A DNA stretch of 13,316 nucleotides from DASVDK01 sp036381125 [NCBI: Thermodesulfobacteriota bacterium] (GTDB lineage: Bacteria > DASVDK01): NCBI GenBank assembly GCA_036381125.1, contig DASVDK010000010.1, positions 1 to 13,316 on the forward strand, in the 5' to 3' direction. Both the position numbers and the translations under genes were made by a program. The notes beneath the pieces were generated by a model. The model saw only the letters and a program-made list of their open reading frames with translations, made no database searches and had not been told where the DNA came from. This document shows, in pieces, positions 1 through 7,801 of this stretch (its first letter is position 1; each line of letters begins with the position of its first letter).

Positions 1-42
1 CTGCTCGCGATCGTCGGCCTCGCGGCGAGCGGCTGCCGGTAG
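1..42 (+). pseudogene. Lipoprotein signal peptide end, cut off by in-frame TAG
   Basis: The first 13 codons read LLAIVGLAASGCR and stop at TAG (40-42). A hydrophobic run ending in A-S-G-C is a typical lipobox, with Cys as the lipidation site. After the TAG the same frame stays open to 774 and encodes a LolA/LolB/DUF4292-like body that has no export signal of its own. The simplest reading is one lipoprotein gene broken by a nonsense change or a sequence error. The alternative is that these codons are the C-terminal membrane helix of an unrelated upstream gene. The 5' part lies outside the window, so this cannot be settled here. Confidence 0.5.
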
Positions 43-120
43 GCCCTCCGGCTGCCGGGGCCGGGAGGGATCGACGGGCCGCCGGCCCTGGCGGCGAGCC
101 TGGCGAAGCACGCGGCGCGG

Positions 121-774
121 GTGACCGCGCTCCGGGGCGACGCCTGGGTGCGGGCCGAGCTGGGCGGCGAGGGCGGGTCGGCCCGGCAGGTCATCGTCGT
201 GCAGGCTCCCGATCGGCTGCGGATCGAGACGATCGGCGCCTTCGGGCAGCCGGCACTCGTGTTCGCGTCGGGGCCGGAGGCCTCGGCGCTCTTCGTCGCG
301 TCGGAAGGGCGCTTCTACCGCGGGCCGGGCGTCGTGCGGCGGCTGCCGTACCTGCCGCGGGGCATCGGGCTCGAGGAGGTCGTGGCCCTGCTCCTCGGTC
401 GGGTCCCGCGGGCGGCGCTCGCCGGCGCGGCGGCCGGCCGGCTCGAGGTGGAGCCGCGGGCGCGTCGATACGTGCTCGACACGATCGACCCGGGGACGGG
501 TCACCCCTGGCGCGTCGTCGTCGACGCCGACGGCGGCTACCCGGTGTCGGTGGCGCGCCTGGGGCGCGACGGCGAGCCCGAGGTCCTGGCGACCTTCGAG
601 GACTTCCAGCCGACGCTCGCCGGTCCGTTCCCGTACCGGATCGGCGTCGTCGAGCCGGACCGGGCGCTCGAGGCCCGCGTCGAGTACGGGGAGATCGACC
701 TCAACCCGACGCTCGCGGCCGACGCGTTCCGCCTGGCCGCGCCGCGCGGCGCGGTCACGGTCGAGGTCGAGTAG
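121..774 (+). CDS. LolA/LolB-like (DUF4292-type) lipoprotein body, start uncertain
   Basis: The 217-residue product has the look of LolA/LolB/DUF4292-type outer-membrane lipoproteins: an amphipathic beta-sheet fold that handles lipoproteins or lipids at the outer membrane. Signs are an early LRGDAWVRAEL strand, then QVIVVQAPDRLRIETIGAFGQPALVF, a RFYRGPG turn, a long DPGTGHPWRVVVDADGGYPV strand pair and a C-terminal EVEYGEID-like strand leading to a DAFRL end. GTG at 121 is the first usual start after the TAG at 40-42, but recognisable helix sequence (ALAASLAKHAARV) lies upstream of it, in frame and also open. Family members normally begin with a lipobox signal peptide, which here sits before the TAG. 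The gene is therefore either a pseudogene or a 1-774 gene with a sequence error. The CRP-family gene follows 79 nt downstream on the same strand. Family assignment is from pattern recognition and moderately sure. Confidence 0.6.
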   Translation: MTALRGDAWVRAELGGEGGSARQVIVVQAPDRLRIETIGAFGQPALVFASGPEASALFVASEGRFYRGPGVVRRLPYLPRGIGLEEVVALLLGRVPRAALAGAAAGRLEVEPRARRYVLDTIDPGTGHPWRVVVDADGGYPVSVARLGRDGEPEVLATFEDFQPTLAGPFPYRIGVVEPDRALEARVEYGEIDLNPTLAADAFRLAAPRGAVTVEVE

Positions 775-840
775 CAGCGGTCACCGGGGTGGCCGCACGA
801 AGCTTCCACAAGGCACGCCGGCGCCCGCGCCGTGCGGATT

Positions 841-850
841 GGAAGGGGGA
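841..850 (+). promoter_or_regulatory. Ribosome binding site that decides the start at 854
   Basis: GGAAGGGGGA ends 3 nt before ATG 854. A TTG at 839 is in frame but overlaps this purine-rich stretch and has nothing comparable upstream, so ATG 854 is the better start. Confidence 0.6.
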
Positions 851-853
851 TTC

Positions 854-1561
854 ATGCAGCCGGCAACCCTGCCCAAGCGCGCCGAGCAGCGCGCACACCT
901 CAAGCGGGTCCCGCTCTTCGCCGACTTCGAGGAGAGCGAGCTCGACGACCTGCTCTCCGTGATGAAGGAGAAGCGCTTCCTCCGGGACGCCACCATCCTC
1001 ATCCAGCGGGACCCGGGCGAGAGCTGCTTCCTCATCGCGTCGGGCGAGGTCAAGGTCTCCCTCTTCGGCGAGGACGGCAAGGAGATCATCCTGGCCAAGC
1101 TCGGCGAGGGGGAGGTCTTCGGCGAGATGGCCCTGCTCTCCGGGTCGCCCCGCTCGGCCACGGTCATCGCCATGCAGGACACGACGCTCCTGGTCCTCGA
1201 GCGGGAGGAGTTCAACAAGCTCCTCATGCGCCAGCCGAAGATCGCCCTGAAGATCCTCGGCGTCATGGCCGACCGCCTGCGCAAGGCCGACGAGAAGATC
1301 GAGGCGCTGGTCCTCTTCGACGTCTCCCAGCGCGTGACGCAGTTCGTCCTCGAGATGGCGAGGAAGGAGGGGGTGCAGAGCCCCGAAGGGCTGGTGATCC
1401 GCCGCCGTCCCACGCACCGCGAGATCGCCAACATGACCGGCACGACGCGCGAGACGGTGAGCCGCGTCCTGTCGGAGCTGGCTCGCGGCGGGTACGTCTC
1501 GATGACCGGCAAGCGGCTGACGATCCACGAGAAGCTGTACACGCAGGGGTCGCTCCTCTAA
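854..1561 (+). CDS. CRP/FNR-family transcriptional regulator
   Basis: A 235-residue DNA-binding regulator with the full CRP layout. The cyclic-nucleotide-binding beta-roll spans about residues 18-120, including the phosphate-binding cassette GEMALLSGSPRSA (Gly90, Glu91, Arg100, Ser101, matching E. coli CRP Glu72/Arg82/Ser83 region). The dimerisation C-helix is about 127-157, and a winged helix follows at about 158-225. The HTH reads THREIANMTGTTRETVSRVL; its recognition helix has Arg199, Glu200 and Arg204 in the places of CRP Arg180, Glu181 and Arg185, so a TGTGA-like half-site is plausible. The C-helix carries Ala145-Asp146 where CRP has Thr127-Ser128, which contact adenine, so the ligand may not be cAMP. 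There is only one Cys (58) and no N-terminal Cys cluster, which argues against an FNR iron-sulfur sensor. The DUF3187 gene begins 15 nt after its stop and is probably co-transcribed. Target genes are unknown. Confidence 0.92.
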   Translation: MQPATLPKRAEQRAHLKRVPLFADFEESELDDLLSVMKEKRFLRDATILIQRDPGESCFLIASGEVKVSLFGEDGKEIILAKLGEGEVFGEMALLSGSPRSATVIAMQDTTLLVLEREEFNKLLMRQPKIALKILGVMADRLRKADEKIEALVLFDVSQRVTQFVLEMARKEGVQSPEGLVIRRRPTHREIANMTGTTRETVSRVLSELARGGYVSMTGKRLTIHEKLYTQGSLL

Positions 1562-1576
1562 CGGTCGACCCGCCCG

Positions 1577-2581
1577 TTGCGTCGCCACGGCCGGCCGCTC
1601 GCCTCGGCGGCGGCACTCGCGATCGCCTGCCTGTGTCTCGGGACCGCGGCCGCCCACGCGGCCGCGGTCCCGAACACGCGCGTCCAGCTCCCCCCCACGA
1701 TGCACTTCTTCACGGTGCCGCTCGAGCCGGTGACGGGCCGGCCGGCCGGCGCGTTCGGCGGCTCGCTCGAGGTCGCCTACTCGAGCATCTTCCAGAGCGA
1801 GGTGGCCCGCGGCGGCCGCAACCGCTTCGAGGCGGACCTCGAGATGCTGACGGTGACGCCGCGGCTCGCCTGGCGGCCGACCGATCGGCTCGAGCTGGGC
1901 CTGGCGATCCCGGTGCACAACGCCGCCTCGGGCTTCCTCGACCGCCCGATCCAGGACTTCCACGACGCCTTCGACCTGCCCAACGGCGGCCGCGAGATGG
2001 TCCCCAACGACCGGTTCCGATCCAGCCTGGTGGTCGACGACCGGCTCGTCTACCAGGGAGAACAGCGGCCCGGCCTGGGCGACCTGGCCGTCACGCAGGC
2101 CTGGCGGCTCGCCGGGGGGCCCGACGCGCCCTTCCGGCTGGCGCTCAGGACCGGCATCGAGCTGCCGACCGGGGATGCCGGCCGCGGCTACGGCAGCGGC
2201 GAGATCGACCTCGGCGCGGCCCTCGCCGTGACGGTGGAGGCGGGCGGCTTCGCCCTGCACGGCCAGGCGCTCTGGAGCCTACCCGGGGACCTGGCGGGCG
2301 AGTCGCGGGTCGAGACCCACGCCGCCTACGGCTTCGACGTCGCCGTCGAGGCGCCGATCCTCCGCGATCGGCTCCACCTCCTCGCCCAGGTGGACGGCCG
2401 CACCGGCTTCGCGAGCGGAACCGGCCTCGAGGCGCTCGACGGCTCGCTGCTGCAGCTCTCCGGCGGCTTCGCCCTGCGGCTCGGCCGCGCGTGGCTCACC
2501 CTGGGGCTCGCCGAGGACGGCCGCACCGGCACGGCACCCGACGTGACCTTCCTCATCCGACTCTCACCAGCCCTTGATTGA
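1577..2581 (+). CDS. DUF3187 family exported protein
   Basis: A 334-residue protein of the DUF3187 family, whose function is unknown. Start TTG 1577 is the only usual start between the upstream stop and the signal peptide: a basic MRRHGR n-region, an Ala/Leu core to about residue 23 and an AHA-A cleavage site at about 27. The family look comes from an early TVPLEP segment, AYSSIFQSE, DLEMLTVTPRL, ELGLAIPVHN, and the strongly typical FLDRPIQDFHDAFDLPNGGR followed by DRFR. The rest alternates short amphipathic strands separated by Gly/Asp turns, ending RTGTAPDVTFLIRL, as in outer-membrane beta-barrels. Location in the outer membrane is therefore inferred. No good ribosome binding site precedes the TTG; expression by read-through from the CRP-family gene 15 nt upstream is likely. 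A promoter for the next gene overlaps the last codon and stop. Confidence 0.85.
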   Translation: MRRHGRPLASAAALAIACLCLGTAAAHAAAVPNTRVQLPPTMHFFTVPLEPVTGRPAGAFGGSLEVAYSSIFQSEVARGGRNRFEADLEMLTVTPRLAWRPTDRLELGLAIPVHNAASGFLDRPIQDFHDAFDLPNGGREMVPNDRFRSSLVVDDRLVYQGEQRPGLGDLAVTQAWRLAGGPDAPFRLALRTGIELPTGDAGRGYGSGEIDLGAALAVTVEAGGFALHGQALWSLPGDLAGESRVETHAAYGFDVAVEAPILRDRLHLLAQVDGRTGFASGTGLEALDGSLLQLSGGFALRLGRAWLTLGLAEDGRTGTAPDVTFLIRLSPALD

Positions 2582-2607
2582 CGCGCACTTGCGGCGTTCG
2601 CTACCCT
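2578..2607 (+). promoter_or_regulatory. Sigma70-like promoter, leaderless type, for the ABC importer genes
   Basis: TTGACG (2578-2583), an 18-nt spacer and TACCCT (2602-2607) form a plausible -35/-10 pair. The -10 ends 7 nt before ATG 2615, so transcription should begin at or next to the start codon. No Shine-Dalgarno sequence is present. The -35 overlaps the stop codon of the preceding gene. Confidence 0.55.
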
Positions 2608-2614
2608 TGCCCCC

Positions 2615-4288
2615 ATGCTCACCCGGCGCGACATGCTGCGGCTCCTCGGCGCGAGCGGGCTGGCCCTCGGCGGCGCAGGGTGCAGCGATCCGGGGGCCGA
2701 CGGGAGCGAGCTGACGCCGGTCCCCGACCTCTACCCGATCGACGGACCCCGGGCGATCGGTGACGCGATGGTCAGCGGCTCGATCGGCGAGGCGTCGACC
2801 TTCATCTGGTTCCTCGGCGGGGAATCGGCCTCGAGCGCCGCGGCCTCCGCGATCTCGAACAGCCTCCTCCGGTACAACGACAGGATCGAGCTCGAGCGGG
2901 AGGTCGCCGAGAGCGTCGAGGTCGCGCCGGACGGCGAGACGATCACGTTCCGGATGCGCCGCGACGTCCGGTGGACCGACGGCCATCCGTGCACGGCCGA
3001 GGACGTCCTCTTCACGTATCAGGCGCTCATCGACCCGGCGACGCCGACGCCGTACTCGGGCGATTACCTCCTGGTCCGGAAGGCCGAGGTGCTCGACCCG
3101 TACACCTTCCGGGTGCACTACGACAAGCCGTTCGCCCCGGCCCTCGAGTCGTGGGCGTTCTGCCAGTTCATCCCGGCGCACCTCCTCCGGGGGAAGGACC
3201 TGCCCAGGGACCCGTACAACCGGAACCCGGTCGGTACGGGCCCGTACATGCTCAGGCGACCCGAGGACTGGGTTCCGGGTCAGCAGATGACGCTCTGGCG
3301 CAACCCCGACTACTGGGAGGGGACCGTCTGGATCGAGCGGCAGGTCACGCGGATCATCCCCGACCTGAACACGCAGTTCCTCGAGCTGAAGACCGGCGGC
3401 ATCGACGCGATGGGGCTCACGCCCCCCCAGTTCCGGTTCCAGACCGGGACCCGGGAGTTCCGGTCCCACTTCGACAAGTACCGGTATCTCTCGAGCGGCT
3501 ACACCTTCCTCGGCTTCAACCTGCGCGACCCCCGCTTCCAGGACCGGCGGGTGCGCCAGGCGTTCGCCTACGCGATCGACAAGGACGAGATCATCCGGGG
3601 GGTCTACCTCGGCTACGGGAAGCCGCTCTCGGCGCCCACCCGGCCGGACCACTGGACCTACAACCCCAACGTCCGGACGTATCCGTACGACCCGGCCAGG
3701 GCGCTCGAGCTCTTCGCCGAGGTCGGCTGGAAGCGGGACGCCAACGGGCGTCTCGCGAAAGACGGCAAGCCGCTCGGGTTCGAGATCATCACGAACCAGG
3801 GGAACCAGCAGCGGATCCGCACGGCGGAGATCATCCAGCGCCGCCTGGCCGAGATCGGGATCGAGGTGCGCGTCCGTCCCATCGAGTGGGCGGCGTTCAT
3901 CAACGAGTTCGTCGACAAGGGACGCTTCGACGCCATCATCCTCGGCTGGAACATGGCGCCCGACCCGGACCAGTTCATCGTCTGGCACTCGAGCCAGACC
4001 GGCCCCAAGCAGTTCAACTTCGTGCACTACAAGAACCCGGAGGTCGACCGGCTCCTCGAGGAGGGGCGCAGCACGTTCGATCGCGAGAAGCGCAAGGCCA
4101 TCTACTGGAAGTTCCAGGAGGTGATGGCGGAGGAGCAGCCGTACGTGTTCCTCTGCGTGCCGGAGGCGCTCTTCGCGATCCACAAGCGGTTCAAGGGGAT
4201 CGTGCCGGCGCCGAGCGGGGTCGGCTACCTTTCGCATCTCCGCTGGTTCGTCCCCCCGCCGTACCAGAAATGGACCCGGACGGCGTGA
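2615..4288 (+). CDS. ABC transporter substrate-binding lipoprotein, family 5 (peptide/opine type)
   Basis: A 557-residue extracytoplasmic solute receptor of the SBP_bac_5 family, which feeds oligopeptides, dipeptides, nickel or other small molecules to DppBC-type permeases. The N-terminus TRRDMLRLLG is a twin-arginine motif and runs into GGAGC, a lipobox with Cys23 as lipid anchor, so Tat export of a folded lipoprotein is likely. Family hallmarks follow: SVEVAPDGETITFRMRRDVRWTDG, then TAEDVLFTYQAL, the NPVGTGPYML segment, RNPDYWEG, the VRQAFAYAIDKDEII helix, and the late GWNMAPDPDQFIVWHSS and EEGRSTFDREKRKAIYWKFQEVM regions. Length is normal for the family. It is followed after 13 nt by the permease genes. 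The substrate cannot be read from sequence; the family name 'peptide' is only a default. Confidence 0.93.
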   Translation: MLTRRDMLRLLGASGLALGGAGCSDPGADGSELTPVPDLYPIDGPRAIGDAMVSGSIGEASTFIWFLGGESASSAAASAISNSLLRYNDRIELEREVAESVEVAPDGETITFRMRRDVRWTDGHPCTAEDVLFTYQALIDPATPTPYSGDYLLVRKAEVLDPYTFRVHYDKPFAPALESWAFCQFIPAHLLRGKDLPRDPYNRNPVGTGPYMLRRPEDWVPGQQMTLWRNPDYWEGTVWIERQVTRIIPDLNTQFLELKTGGIDAMGLTPPQFRFQTGTREFRSHFDKYRYLSSGYTFLGFNLRDPRFQDRRVRQAFAYAIDKDEIIRGVYLGYGKPLSAPTRPDHWTYNPNVRTYPYDPARALELFAEVGWKRDANGRLAKDGKPLGFEIITNQGNQQRIRTAEIIQRRLAEIGIEVRVRPIEWAAFINEFVDKGRFDAIILGWNMAPDPDQFIVWHSSQTGPKQFNFVHYKNPEVDRLLEEGRSTFDREKRKAIYWKFQEVMAEEQPYVFLCVPEALFAIHKRFKGIVPAPSGVGYLSHLRWFVPPPYQKWTRTA

Positions 4289-4301
4289 CGCGGGAGGCGC
4301 C

Positions 4302-5291
4302 GTGACGGCGTATCTCGTGCGTCGGGTCCTCTTGATGATCCCGACGCTCCTCTTCATCACGATCATCTCGTTCTTCGTGATGCGGCTCGCGCCGGGCGAT
4401 CCGGTGCAGCTCCAGACCGAGCTCAATCCCCGGGTGAGCGCGGAGGCCAGGGAGCGGCTGATCGCCTACCACGGCCTCGACAAGCCGATCCACGTCGCCT
4501 ACTTCATCTGGCTCAAGAACGTCCTGACGTTCGACTTCGGCCGCTCCTCGGCGCCAGACGGCCGGCCGGTCATCGACAAGATCGCCGAGCGGCTGCCGAT
4601 CACGCTGTTCATCAACGTCATCTCGTTCGTCCTCGTGCTCGGGCTCGCGATTCCGATCGGCATCCTCTCGGCCACCCGCCAGGGGTCGTGGCTCGACCGC
4701 GTGACGACGCTCTACGTCTTCGTCGGCTACGCGATGCCGAGCTTCTGGCTCGCGCTGCTCCTCATGATCCTCTTCGGCGTCCGTCTCGGCTGGCTGCCCA
4801 TCTCGGGCCTCCACTCGCTCGACGCCTACCGGATGGGGGCGGTCGAGTACTGGCTCGACTTCGGCAAACACCTCGTCCTGCCCGTCTTCATCGGCGTCTT
4901 CGGCGGTCTCGCCGGGCTCTCCCGCTACGCGCGGTCGAGCATGCTCGAGGTGGTCCGGCAGGACTACGTGCGCGTGGCCCGGGCCAAGGGGCTCCCCGAG
5001 AAGCGCGTCATCTACCGCCACGCGCTCCGCAACGCGCTCCTGCCGCTCCTCACGATCTTCGGCCTCTCGGTCCCGGGCTTCATCGGCGGCAGCGTCATCA
5101 TCGAGAGCATCTTCGCCATCCCGGGCCTCGGTCAGCTCTTCTACCAGGGCGTCCTCTCCCGCGACTACAACCTGGTGATGGCCAGCCTGGTGATCGGCGC
5201 GGTGCTGACGATGGTCGGCAACGTCCTCGCCGACCTGTCCTACGCGGTGGCCAACCCGCAGATCCGGCTCGGAGCGAAAGGTGGCGACTGA
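4302..5291 (+). CDS. ABC transporter permease, DppB/OppB type
   Basis: A 329-residue inner-membrane permease, first of the two that form the channel for the preceding binding protein. It starts with the typical MTAYLVRRVLLMIPTLLFIT membrane helix, then the periplasmic RLAPGDPV segment and the YHGLDKPIHVAYFIWLKN helix. About six membrane segments are present (near 8-28, 99-122, 134-160, 188-207, 243-263 and 290-313). The cytoplasmic EAA loop that contacts the ATPase is DYVRVARAKGLPEKRVIYRH (from Asp221; key Gly230). GTG at 4302 has GGGAGG about 6 nt upstream. Its last 11 nt overlap the next permease gene, implying translational coupling. Confidence 0.95.
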   Translation: MTAYLVRRVLLMIPTLLFITIISFFVMRLAPGDPVQLQTELNPRVSAEARERLIAYHGLDKPIHVAYFIWLKNVLTFDFGRSSAPDGRPVIDKIAERLPITLFINVISFVLVLGLAIPIGILSATRQGSWLDRVTTLYVFVGYAMPSFWLALLLMILFGVRLGWLPISGLHSLDAYRMGAVEYWLDFGKHLVLPVFIGVFGGLAGLSRYARSSMLEVVRQDYVRVARAKGLPEKRVIYRHALRNALLPLLTIFGLSVPGFIGGSVIIESIFAIPGLGQLFYQGVLSRDYNLVMASLVIGAVLTMVGNVLADLSYAVANPQIRLGAKGGD

Positions 5292-6174
5292 GACGTCCGC
5301 GGTCGGGGTCGCGCGAGAGGCCGAAGCGGCGCCCGCGAGCCTGCTCCGGGACTTCCTCCGCCGCCTGGCGAAGAACCGCCTCGCGGTCGCGAGCGCCGTC
5401 GTGATCCTGCTGGCGGCCGTGGCGGCGATCTTCGCGCCGGCCCTGTCCCCGTACGATCCCAATGCCCTCGACCTCGCGGCCCAGCTCTCGCCTCCCTCGG
5501 CGGCCCACCCCCTCGGCACGGACGACCTCGGCCGCGACGTGCTCTCGCGGATGCTCTACGGGGCCCGCATCTCGCTCTCGGTGGGCTTCGTGGCGGTCGG
5601 CATCGCCATCGCGATCGGCATCGTGCTCGGGGGGATCGCCGGCTACTACGGCGGCAGGCTCGACCAGTTCATCATGTGGCTCGTCGACGTGATGCTCGTC
5701 TTCCCGACGATCTTCCTCATCCTCGCCGTCATCGCCTTCGTGGGGCCCGGGCTCTTCAAGATCATGGCCATCATCGGCCTCACGGGCTGGATGGGGACCA
5801 CGAGGCTCGTGCGGGCCGAGTTCCTGGCGCTGCGCGAGCGGGAGTTCGTGGCCGCCGTGCGGGCGCAGGGGGCGCGAGACGCCCGGATCATCTTCCGCCA
5901 CATCCTGCCGAACGCCGTGGCGCCGGTGCTGGTCTCGGCGACCTTCGGCGTGGCCGGGGCGATCCTGACCGAGAGCGCGCTCTCCTTCCTCGGCCTCGGC
6001 GTGCCGCCGCCGAACGCGACCTGGGGGTCGCTGCTCTCGGACGGCAAGGCCATGATCGAGGTCGCCTGGTGGCTCACGGTCTTTCCCGGGCTGGCGATCT
6101 TCGTCGTCTCGCTCGCCTACAACCTCCTTGGCGAGGGGATCCGCGACGCCCTCGATCCGCGGCTGAGGGCCTAG
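5281..6174 (+). CDS. ABC transporter permease, DppC/OppC type
   Basis: The second channel subunit, 297 residues. An OppC_N-type N-terminus (LLRDFLRRLAKNRLAVASAV, about 21-40) leads into the first membrane helix. The conserved periplasmic HPLGTDDLGRDVLSRMLYGA (76-95) follows, then five further hydrophobic segments. The EAA loop runs from about Glu188 to Asn211 (EFVAAVRAQGARDARIIFRH, conserved Gly197). The end, SFLGLGVPPPNATWGSLL and a final DPRLRA, is typical. GTG 5281 lies inside the previous gene with GGAGCGAAAG just upstream. Importers of this family also need DppD/DppF-like ATPases; none follows, so these must be encoded elsewhere or lost. Confidence 0.95.
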   Translation: MATETSAVGVAREAEAAPASLLRDFLRRLAKNRLAVASAVVILLAAVAAIFAPALSPYDPNALDLAAQLSPPSAAHPLGTDDLGRDVLSRMLYGARISLSVGFVAVGIAIAIGIVLGGIAGYYGGRLDQFIMWLVDVMLVFPTIFLILAVIAFVGPGLFKIMAIIGLTGWMGTTRLVRAEFLALREREFVAAVRAQGARDARIIFRHILPNAVAPVLVSATFGVAGAILTESALSFLGLGVPPPNATWGSLLSDGKAMIEVAWWLTVFPGLAIFVVSLAYNLLGEGIRDALDPRLRA

Positions 6175-6181
6175 CCGGGCG

Positions 6182-7282
6182 ATGCGCGAGGAGACCTCGG
6201 TCCGGCCGGCCGCGCCGGAGACGTCGCCGGCGCGGCCTTCTCGCGACGCGTCGCAGGGCTCGCGCCGCTACTACGGCGAGATCCTCTTCGCCTTCGCCCT
6301 GGTCCTCGGCTCGATCTTCGTCTACCAGACGATGTTCCTCCTCAAGCCGTTCGTCCTGGCGCTCCTGATCGGGCTCGCCCTCGAGCCGCCGGTCGCGAGG
6401 CTGGCGCGGCTCGGGCTGAACCGGTACCTGGCCGCCGTGCTCGTCGTCGTCGCCGTGGCGGCCGTCGTGGGGCTCCTCGTCGCCCTCGTCGCGCCCATCG
6501 TGGCCGAGCAGGTGGTGCTCCTCGCGGCGCAGGGCCCGAGCCTCCTGCGGCAGGCCCTGGCGTCGCTCGACCGCCTCGCGGAGCGGTTCCCGGCCGTCGG
6601 CGAGCGGCTCTCCTGGCAGGCGGCGCTCGAGCCGCTCCTCGCCAGGGCGGGGGACATCTTCCCGCTTCTCGCGCAGCTCTTCGGGACCGTGACGAGGATC
6701 GGGATCGACACGATCCTGATCCTCTTCCTCCTGGTGTTCGGTCTCGGCGAGCCCGAGCCGATCGGCCGGCTCATCCGCCGCGCGGTGCCGGGCCGGTTCG
6801 GCGACGAGTGGAACCGGGTGCTCGAGCGCATCGTGCCGCAGCTGCGCGCCTGGGTCGTGGGGCTCGCCATCGCCATCGTGGCGGTCGGCGTGATGACGCT
6901 GGTGGGGCTCGTCGTGGTCGGGGTCCCCTACGCGTTCGCCTTCGCGACGATCGCCGGCGTGCTCACCATCGTGCCGTTCGTGGGGCCGCTCCTCTCCGGC
7001 GTGCTGCCGGTGCTCGTCACGATCGGCCAGGACCCGGCCAAGGCCGTCGCCGTGATCGTCGTCTTCGTGGTGGTCCAGCAGATCGAGAGCCACCTCCTCA
7101 CGCCGTACGTGATGGCGCGGACGGTCGACCTGCACCCGATCCTGATCGCCTTCCTGGCGCTCGTCCTGACCTTCTACCTGGGGCTCTTCGGCACCTTCGT
7201 CGCGACGCCCACGGCGGCGCTGCTCGTGACGCTCTACCGCGAGGTCTACCTGCCCAGGGCGCACCCCGGCGAGACCGCCTGA
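6182..7282 (+). CDS. AI-2E family transporter (TqsA/PerM/YdiK type)
   Basis: A 366-residue polytopic inner-membrane protein of the AI-2E transporter family. Characterised members export autoinducer-2 or act as Na+(Li+)/H+ antiporters, so the name does not fix the substrate. A hydrophilic start of about 32 residues precedes helices at about 33-50 and 53-75. A long central hydrophilic segment (about 115-170, with SLLRQALASLDRLAERFP) is typical. The conserved C-terminal half contains YAFAFATIAGVLTIVPFVGP, then VVQQIESHLLTPYVMARTVDLHP and the last helix before TLYREVYLPR. ATG 6182 lies 7 nt after the permease stop, so it is probably read with the ABC genes. It faces the minus-strand DUF456 gene with only 6 nt between their stops, and I see no terminator there. 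Confidence 0.9.
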   Translation: MREETSVRPAAPETSPARPSRDASQGSRRYYGEILFAFALVLGSIFVYQTMFLLKPFVLALLIGLALEPPVARLARLGLNRYLAAVLVVVAVAAVVGLLVALVAPIVAEQVVLLAAQGPSLLRQALASLDRLAERFPAVGERLSWQAALEPLLARAGDIFPLLAQLFGTVTRIGIDTILILFLLVFGLGEPEPIGRLIRRAVPGRFGDEWNRVLERIVPQLRAWVVGLAIAIVAVGVMTLVGLVVVGVPYAFAFATIAGVLTIVPFVGPLLSGVLPVLVTIGQDPAKAVAVIVVFVVVQQIESHLLTPYVMARTVDLHPILIAFLALVLTFYLGLFGTFVATPTAALLVTLYREVYLPRAHPGETA

Positions 7283-7288
7283 GCGGCG

Positions 7289-7795
7289 TCAGCGCCAGGC
7301 CGCCACGGCCACGAGGATCGTCATCGCCACCGCAGCCGCCCCCTTGATGGCCATGCCCCAGGCGCGGCCGACGAGGGCGCCCCAGCCGACCCGCCGCGCC
7401 CGGTCCCAGTCCCCTTCGATGGACGCCTCGGCCAGGAACGCGCCGGCGAACGCGCCGAGGAGGGCGCCGGGGATCGCCCCCAGGCCGAACCCGATACCGG
7501 CGCCGAGCAGTCCTCCCACGAAGGCCCCCGCGATGGCGAGCCAGGCGGCGCGGCGCGAGCCGCCGGCACGCCGCGCCCCGACGGCGCCCGTGAGCCACTC
7601 GGCCGCCTCGGCGGCGGCGGCGATGGCGACGAGCGTCCAGAGGAGCGGCCAGCCGACCGTGGCGAAGCCGGTGGCCCAGGCGTAGACGCCCGCGGCCGCG
7701 AGGATGATGAGCGTGCCCGGCAGCGCGATCGGCGTCACGAGGACGCCGGCGAGGCAGGCGGCGACGAGGAGGAGGTAGGCGGCCGTGGCGTCCAT
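7289..7795 (-). CDS. DUF456 family membrane protein
   Basis: A 168-residue, very hydrophobic Ala/Gly-rich protein of the DUF456 family, function unknown. Family marks are the first helix pair ending IALPGTLIILAAAGVYAWATGF (about residues 23-44), the AEAAEWLTGAVGARRAGGSRRAAW segment (about 62-85), and the Gly-rich helices GGLLGAGIGFGLGAIPGALLGAFAGAFLAE (about 94-123) with regular Gly spacing that suits tight helix packing. Its length is usual for the family. The ATG start has a TAGAAT -10 element just upstream. It lies 26 nt downstream of the receiver-domain gene on the same strand, so it may be transcribed both from its own promoter and by read-through. Confidence 0.85.
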   Translation of the reverse strand: MDATAAYLLLVAACLAGVLVTPIALPGTLIILAAAGVYAWATGFATVGWPLLWTLVAIAAAAEAAEWLTGAVGARRAGGSRRAAWLAIAGAFVGGLLGAGIGFGLGAIPGALLGAFAGAFLAEASIEGDWDRARRVGWGALVGRAWGMAIKGAAAVAMTILVAVAAWR

Positions 7796-7801
7796 GAGGG
7801 C

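Noticed and set aside
813-835. GC-rich hairpin (GCAC...GGCGC-CC-GCGCC-GTGC) before the CRP-family gene as a terminator or riboswitch
   Set aside because: Interrupted by a three-base bulge, no T-tract, and small stems like this arise often by chance at this GC content.
755-4426. Long minus-strand open frames opposite the CRP, DUF3187 and substrate-binding genes (755-2260 and 2564-4426)
   Set aside because: Their products are low-complexity Arg/Asp/Glu/Leu-rich translations with no domain. They are opposite genes with clear families; long antisense frames are expected when third codon positions are almost all G or C.
7283-7288. Terminator between the convergent AI-2E family and DUF456 genes
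   Set aside because: Only 6 nt separate the stop codons and I see no inverted repeat across the junction.
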